Assembly: GCA_026707285.1 (NCBI GenBank)
Contig: JAPOXD010000059.1
Span: 1-53,013 of the forward strand
Reading direction: 5' to 3'
DNA: 53,013 nucleotides
From: Chloroflexota bacterium
Lineage (GTDB): Bacteria; Chloroflexota; UBA11872
Under the pieces are notes generated by a model that saw only the letters and a list, made by a program, of their open reading frames with translations, made no database searches and was not told the origin of the DNA. Position 1 is the first letter of the stretch. Every line of letters starts with the position of its first letter. The position numbers and the translations under genes were made by a program. Shown here piece after piece: positions 49,214-53,013 of the stretch.

Positions 49214-49909
49214 ATGACCACGTCGATCCAGCCTCGGGTCCTGTTGGCCGAGTTCGTCGGCACGACGCTGCTCGTGTTCGTGGCCGTGATGACGACGTCC
49301 ATGGCGCAAGTGGGGTTCGGAGGCGTTGCCGCCGGCGACTTGCTCATCCCCGCCTTTGGCCACGCCTGCATCCTGGCGGGGCTGGTGTACGCCATCGGCC
49401 ACGTGTCCGGCTGCCACATCAACCCCGCCGTGACGCTGAGCCTGGCGGCCATCGGCAAGCTCCCGCTGCAGCAAGTCCCTCCGTACGTCGTGGCGCAGAT
49501 TGCGGGAGGGTTGTTCGGTGCGCTGCTGCACGCCTGGACCTGGCCGATGGGTCCTGGCACGGCCATGACGCTGCCCGCGGCGGAGGTGAGCGCCGGGCAG
49601 GCCTTCCTGCTCGAAGCCGTGATGACGTTCGTGCTGGTCTCGGTGGTCATCGAGGTGGCCGTGAGCGGGAAGGCGCCGGCGGCCGCGGCGGGCGCCGCCC
49701 TGGGCGCGACGCTCGGCGCCTTGGTTTTGGTCGGCGGCCCGATCACCGGCGCCTCGATGAATCCGGCGCGCAGCCTGGGCCCCGCCATCGTGAACTGGAA
49801 CTTCGAGGCGCACTGGATCTATTGGCTCGGACCGATCGCGGGCGGACTCGCCGCGGGTGTCGTCGGCGTGCTCACGCACAACCTGCGGCGCGGCGCCGAT
49901 GACGGTTAG
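49214..49909 (+). CDS. MIP-family aquaporin/glycerol facilitator
   Basis: A 231-residue channel with six membrane helices and the two NPA half-helices: GCHINPAVTLSLAA (NPA 1) and TGASMNPARSLGPA (NPA 2). The selectivity-filter Arg follows the second NPA, and the N-terminal LLAEFVGTTLLVFVAVMTTS is typical. The sequence fits water-type (AqpZ-like) channels better than GlpF, judging from the short loops and the absence of the D/E insertion after NPA 2; this is inference. It is divergent from the M23 peptidase gene and shares the promoter region with the Fur-type box. It abuts the aminotransferase stop directly (0 bases between). Confidence 0.92.
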   Translation: MTTSIQPRVLLAEFVGTTLLVFVAVMTTSMAQVGFGGVAAGDLLIPAFGHACILAGLVYAIGHVSGCHINPAVTLSLAAIGKLPLQQVPPYVVAQIAGGLFGALLHAWTWPMGPGTAMTLPAAEVSAGQAFLLEAVMTFVLVSVVIEVAVSGKAPAAAAGAALGATLGALVLVGGPITGASMNPARSLGPAIVNWNFEAHWIYWLGPIAGGLAAGVVGVLTHNLRRGADDG

Positions 49910-50848
49910 CTACCCGGCGCGGAGACGCTGCCCGTAAGACTTGGCCTGCGCGACGATATCTACGCCCACGGTCTCGCTGAAGGCGTCGAGCAGGCGCAAT
50001 GTGATCGGCCCCACGGCGCCGTCGCCGACGGGGCGGTCGTTGAAACGCGTGGCCGGCATGATGACGAACGGCGTCGAGGCGAAGAACGCCTCCTGCGCCA
50101 CGATGACGTCGTAGGGCTCGAGGTTGGCCTCGCGCGTCGGCACGCCGATCTCGCCAGCCAGGTCCAGGATGCTCTGCCGCGTCACCCCGCGCAGGATGTG
50201 CCGCGGCTCGGGCGTGAGCAGCTCGCCGTCCCGGACGATGAAGAAGTTGGACCCGGTGCCTTCGGTCAGATAGCCGTCCTCGTCGACCAGCACGGCCCAG
50301 GTGTCGTCGCCGTGCCGCTGGGCCTCGTTGAGCGCCATCCGGTAGTGCATGCGCGAGCGGCTCTTGACTTTGGGATCGAGCAGGCGCCCGGGGATCGCAT
50401 GCTGCCGCGGCACATGGGCATTCACGCCAGTGTCGAACCAATCGGCCATCGGGCCGATGTAGGGAATCAGCGGCCAGGTGTGGATCGCCACCGTCGGCTG
50501 TCCCGCTTCGGGCGCCACGTCCGCATAGAGCGCAAAGACGCCCGGCGACACGTTGTGCACGATGGTGAAGTCGACGTCGGGCGGATAGAGCGGCGCGTTG
50601 CGGCGCACCAGCTCGTCGGTGACTTCCTCCAGCTCGTCCAACGTCATGCCGCAGTCGATGTCGCTGGCAATCATCGACGCGTGGAGCCGCTCCAGGTGTT
50701 CCCGCAGCTTGAATGGGCGATGCCCGAACGAGCGCGTGGTCTCGAACACCATGTCGCCCCACACCAGCGCCGAGTCGAACACCGACACGCGCGCGTCGGT
50801 TTCGGGCACGAATTGGCTGTTCATAAAGACCGTTCGACCGTTGTTCAT
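49910..50848 (-). CDS. Class IV PLP aminotransferase (branched-chain/D-amino acid type)
   Basis: A 312-residue fold-type IV aminotransferase. The catalytic Lys is in GRLLDPKVKSRSRMHYRMAL, the PLP phosphate-binding segment is LTEGTGSNFFIVRDGELLTP, and VFDSALVWGDMVFETTRSF is the usual N-terminal signature; FKLREHLERLHASM precedes the substrate loop. It transfers amino groups between 2-oxo acids and branched-chain, D- or aromatic amino acids, or could be an aminodeoxychorismate-lyase-type enzyme. The DPKVKSRSRMHY variation makes ilvE-type specificity uncertain. ATG 50848 follows AAGGAT. It is convergent with aquaporin, stop to stop. Confidence 0.88.
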   Translation of the reverse strand: MNNGRTVFMNSQFVPETDARVSVFDSALVWGDMVFETTRSFGHRPFKLREHLERLHASMIASDIDCGMTLDELEEVTDELVRRNAPLYPPDVDFTIVHNVSPGVFALYADVAPEAGQPTVAIHTWPLIPYIGPMADWFDTGVNAHVPRQHAIPGRLLDPKVKSRSRMHYRMALNEAQRHGDDTWAVLVDEDGYLTEGTGSNFFIVRDGELLTPEPRHILRGVTRQSILDLAGEIGVPTREANLEPYDVIVAQEAFFASTPFVIMPATRFNDRPVGDGAVGPITLRLLDAFSETVGVDIVAQAKSYGQRLRAG

Positions 50849-50933
50849 CGGTTTGCATCCTTGAGCTGAGAGGCCGCGCGCGACGGTCCATTATGGACGG
50901 GCGGCGGCACGCGCGGACGTTGGGCCGCGCCCG

Positions 50934-51221
50934 TCATTCAGGCGATGCGTGCAGACGGAGACCAAGGGCCTGCATGACCTTGAGCACGGTGGCGAACTCC
51001 GGGTTGCCGTTCGGCGAGAGCGCCTTGTAGAGACTCTCCCTGCCTAGCCCGGCATCGGCGGCGACTTTGGTCATGCCCCGTGCCCTGGCGACATCGCCCA
51101 GGGCGGCGGCAATGAGGGCGGGGTCGCCATGCTCGAATGCTGCTTCGAGGTAGGCGACGATGTCCTCGTCGGTATCCAGGTGATCCGCTGGATCCCACCG
51201 ACGCGTTCGTGTGGTTGCCAT
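50934..51221 (-). CDS. Antitoxin, helix-turn-helix type (type II toxin-antitoxin, HigA-like)
   Basis: A 95-residue DNA-binding antitoxin. The helix-turn-helix is KVAADAGLGRESLYKALSPN followed by GNPEFATVLKVMQALGLRL, the signature of the 'putative addiction module antidote' family. The N-terminus (WDPADHLDTDEDIVAYLEAAFEHGD) would wrap the toxin. A very strong ribosome site, GGAGGAAAGAGGG, lies directly before the ATG. It is the second gene of the pair, 12 bases after the toxin's stop codon. It likely binds the palindrome at 51535-51554 to autoregulate. Since the toxin has an in-frame stop, the antitoxin may be a survivor. Confidence 0.9.
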   Translation of the reverse strand: MATTRTRRWDPADHLDTDEDIVAYLEAAFEHGDPALIAAALGDVARARGMTKVAADAGLGRESLYKALSPNGNPEFATVLKVMQALGLRLHASPE

Positions 51222-51233
51222 CCCTCTTTCCTC

Positions 51234-51527
51234 CTACAGCCCTTGCGCCAAGCTGCGCGCCGTGGCGATGTCCCGCTGCTGGCTGCTCTTGTCGCCGCCG
51301 GCGAGCAGAATCACCAGGGCCGGTCCGCGCCTCACGAAGTACACGCGGTAGCCCGGTCCGTAGTCGATGCGTAGCTCCGAGATGCCCGCGCCAACCGGCC
51401 GGACGTCCCCCGGATTGCCCAACGACAATCGGCGGATGCGTATATCAATGCGCGCCCGCGCCTGCCGATCCCGCAGCCGCCTGAACCAACGGATGTAGAC
51501 ATCGGTCTCGCGAACCTAAATCAGCAC
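51234..51527 (-). pseudogene. Toxin of the pair (RelE/HigB-like), with an in-frame TAG at codon 4
   Basis: The family sequence begins immediately after a stop: reading minus strand from GTG 51527 gives V-L-I-TAG-V-R-E-T-D-V-Y-I-R-W-F, then RRLRDRQARARIDIRIRRLS, LGNPGDVRPVGAGISELRID, YGPGYRVYFVRRG and LLAGGDKSSQQRD to the stop at 51234. Relatives of this family start like M-I-E-V-R, so TAG (51516-51518) replaces a Glu codon, GAG to TAG. Without it the protein would be about 97 residues, the family length. There is no ATG or GTG between the TAG and a TTG in the middle, so a full toxin cannot be made without readthrough. Full length would cut mRNA at the ribosome. Either the toxin is dead, or this is a sequence error. 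Confidence 0.7.
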
Positions 51528-51534
51528 GGGTGAA

Positions 51535-51562
51535 GCGTATCCCAAGGGATACGCACCGGCAA
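51535..51562 (-). promoter_or_regulatory. Toxin-antitoxin promoter with a perfect palindromic operator
   Basis: GCGTATCCCAAGGGATACGC at 51535-51554 is a perfect inverted repeat (9-base arms, 2-base centre). On the minus strand, -35 TTGCCG (51557-51562) and -10 TACGCT (51534-51539) are 17 bases apart with the palindrome in between. Expected start of transcription is near 51527, practically at the GTG, so the toxin message may be leaderless. This is the standard place for the antitoxin to repress its own operon. Confidence 0.7.
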
Positions 51563-51626
51563 GTCATTGGACACCCATCCGTGCCCGGCCACTTAGGATT
51601 GATCCGCAACCGCTGGGGAGACCGCG

Positions 51627-52805
51627 ATGCGTCGCCGGCTATCCGTCTGGGCCTATCCGTGGGACCTGGCCGACGAGGGCGTGGCGGCGGCGCTGGACTG
51701 GCTGCGCGACGCGGGCTTCGAGGCAATCGAGCTGTGCCCAAACTACCACGCGATCTCTACCTTCGCGCCGCGCAACCTGGGGCGGTCGATTCACTACTCC
51801 GAGCAGGGCGCGGTGTACTTTCCGGTCCGCGCGGAGCGATACGGCCGCATCGAGCCCCGCGTCTTCGATGAGCCGGAGGTGTTGGGCGCTTACGCGCAGG
51901 CCGCCGAGCACGCCCCGGAGTGCGGCATCCAGCTCAATGCCTGGGTGATTGGCATGTTCCAGCCATGGATCGCGCGCGGCTACCCGGATACGGCAGTCGA
52001 GAACGCCTTCGGCGCGCGCAGCTTTGCCACCACGTGCCCGGCAAGCCCGGACGTGCAGGAATACCTGGCCGCGCTAGTGGGCGATCTCTGCGACCAGTAC
52101 CCCGTGCACGGCGCGCTGCTGGAGCGGCCGGGGCATCCGGAATTCGCCTACGGGTGGGTGCGCGAGCGCATCCTGATCGACTTCGATCCCTGGACCCGCT
52201 TTCTGGCCGGGATGTGCTTTTGCGAGAACTGCCTCACCGCGGCGCGGACACACGGCGTGGACGCCGTGGAGGTGCGCGACGCTGTGGCGCGTGAGCTGCG
52301 CGATCGCCTGTCGCGACGACAGGATCCAGGCGACCTCGAGGCCACGATCGCCGCGCGCGGCGAGGCGGACGAGGAGTTGCGCGGCTACCTGGAAGCCCGC
52401 GAGCAATCGGCGACGCGCCTGGTGGAAGGCGTGCAGCGCGCCCTGCGCGGGACGGGGACGCGCCTGAGTGTGACGCACGCGGAGGCAGGCTGGGGTCCCA
52501 CCGGACTGCGCCTGGCCGATCTGCTGGACCGAATTGACGGCCTGCTGCTGCCGGACCCGACGGATGAAGCCGACGAGGCCAAGCGGCAGGTCGCGCTGGC
52601 GCGGTCGGCCCGGCGCGAGATCGAGCTGATGGTCATGCTGTGGGGCTCCGATGAGTTCGACCCCGGCGGCCCCGAGTTCGCCGCGTGTCTCGAACGGATT
52701 GCGCAACTGCCGCTCGACCGCGTGGCGGTCTACAACTTCGGGCTGCTGCGGCCGGAGACGCTGCGAGAGATCGGTCAGCTGGTGCAGGAGGCCTTGGCGA
52801 GTTAG
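51627..52805 (+). CDS. Uncharacterised TIM-barrel protein (glycosidase-like)
   Basis: A 392-residue protein that looks like a (beta/alpha)8 barrel: LSVWAYPWDLADEGVAAALD, GFEAIELCPNYHAISTFAPR, CGIQLNAWVIGMFQPWIARG and VAVYNFGLLRPETLREIGQL. A Cys cluster CFCENCLTAARTHGVD (C-x-C-x2-C) lies near residue 195 and recurs in family members of hypothetical glycosyl-hydrolase-like barrels. LTVMLWGSDEFDPGGP-like segment (LMVMLWGSDEFD) near the end could hold acidic catalytic residues. There is no signal peptide. GGGGAG precedes the ATG by 7 bases. I cannot assign a reaction; a polysaccharide-acting role is a guess from the fold. Confidence 0.7.
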   Translation: MRRRLSVWAYPWDLADEGVAAALDWLRDAGFEAIELCPNYHAISTFAPRNLGRSIHYSEQGAVYFPVRAERYGRIEPRVFDEPEVLGAYAQAAEHAPECGIQLNAWVIGMFQPWIARGYPDTAVENAFGARSFATTCPASPDVQEYLAALVGDLCDQYPVHGALLERPGHPEFAYGWVRERILIDFDPWTRFLAGMCFCENCLTAARTHGVDAVEVRDAVARELRDRLSRRQDPGDLEATIAARGEADEELRGYLEAREQSATRLVEGVQRALRGTGTRLSVTHAEAGWGPTGLRLADLLDRIDGLLLPDPTDEADEAKRQVALARSARREIELMVMLWGSDEFDPGGPEFAACLERIAQLPLDRVAVYNFGLLRPETLREIGQLVQEALAS

Positions 52806-52848
52806 ACAGCAGTCGTCGCCAACCCCAGCTTCGCCCAACGCAGATCCC

Positions 52849-52893
52849 CTCACCCTATCCCTCTCCCGACGGAGACCTTTGCATAAATCCAGG
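52849..52893. repeat. Interrupted CCCTCTCCC repeat and possible insertion-sequence left end
   Basis: CCCTCACCCTATCCCTCTCC is the start of the same repeat found at 28969-29000, but its second arm breaks off after CCCGAC. From about 52871 the sequence reads GGAGACCTTTGCATAAATCC, which resembles the outer end of an IS element. The simplest explanation is insertion of a mobile element into the repeat. The right end is beyond the window. Confidence 0.45.
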
Positions 52894-52945
52894 GGCGGAG
52901 CGGACCATGGGGGCGTCGCCAGGCTGATGAGGTTGGAGAGGGCGT

Positions 52946-53013
52946 ATGCACCGGGAGCTGGGCCGGCCGTCGTTCGCGGAAGCGGTGGTGTCGGAGACGC
53001 TGGGCCACAACCA
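52946..53013 (+). CDS. Start of an unidentified gene, possibly a transposase, cut by window edge
   Basis: Twenty-two codons are visible from ATG 52946: MHRELGRPSFAEAVVSETLG-H-N. GGAGAGGGCGT precedes the ATG (GGAG 7 bases upstream). Transposases of IS5/IS1182-like groups often begin with a similar pattern (M-x-R-x-L-G-x-x-S-F-x-E-x-x-L), and an IS-end-like sequence lies 50-75 bases upstream. The fragment is too short to be sure; the rest of the frame is outside the window. Confidence 0.4.
   Translation, partial: MHRELGRPSFAEAVVSETLGHN

Overview
The window looks like a chromosomal contig from a high-GC, free-living or sponge/seawater-associated Chloroflexota bacterium, probably of the SAR202 or a related marine type. 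Four things suggest this. A sugar-binding lipoprotein carries the Val/Lys/Glu tandem stalk typical of Chloroflexota. An hsp20 gene has an HspR (HAIR) operator. Three phytanoyl-CoA-type dioxygenases, an enolase-superfamily enzyme and three amidohydrolase_2 enzymes are present, families that are expanded in SAR202-like genomes. Short palindromic repeats are scattered between genes. The taxonomic call is inference; no rRNA or ribosomal protein gene is present to anchor it.

Layout. 1-4.3 kb: the start of a zinc-type ABC lipoprotein gene behind two Fur/Zur-like boxes, then a two-gene glycoside hydrolase unit (GH127 and a GH43/GH32-like propeller). 4.5-8 kb: a chromate transporter and two PhyH dioxygenases. 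8.2-17.2 kb: a catabolic run made of a sugar-binding lipoprotein, two permeases, amidohydrolase, galactonate-dehydratase-like enolase, amidohydrolase (a near-duplicate of the first), an orphan Liv-type binding lipoprotein and an LDH2-family dehydrogenase. 17.6-25.5 kb: an MMPL exporter, a Tat-exported GH-A-type hydrolase, a third amidohydrolase and a Rieske protein fused to a large unknown domain. 25.6-38.4 kb: sugar and hydroxy-acid metabolism, with an overlapping four-gene operon (dehydrogenase-kinase-aldolase-small protein) divergent from a Dxs-like synthase. 38.4-41.2 kb: PhyH, then a dual-OB protein plus two DUF488 genes. 41.3-50.8 kb: an M24 peptidase, lipid-modifying enzymes (desaturase and CFA synthase), a Fur-family regulator, DUF169, HisI, an M23 peptidase, an aquaporin and a class IV aminotransferase. 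50.9-53 kb: a type II toxin-antitoxin pair, a TIM-barrel protein, and what looks like the left end of an insertion sequence.

How the genes fit together. Most of the window serves scavenging of carbohydrates and organic acids: import lipoproteins, secreted hydrolases, dehydratases, dehydrogenases, a kinase and an aldolase. The Fur-family regulator at 46.0 kb may control the zinc-type transporter at the left edge and the M23/aquaporin promoter region at 49.1 kb, because very similar 7-1-7 palindromes lie at both places. Many operon partners overlap by 4 bases (ATGA or TTGA), so translational coupling is common.

The most notable observations are: an in-frame TAG inside the dual-OB gene next to two DUF488 genes; a second in-frame TAG at codon 4 of the toxin gene, under a perfect palindromic operator; a chromate transporter without a normal start codon; a Dxs-like enzyme with Asn where the catalytic His49 should be, opposite an operon whose dehydrogenase lacks its active-site Arg; and a 109-bp composite palindromic repeat present twice. 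TAG is an ordinary stop codon for many genes here, so genome-wide recoding is unlikely.
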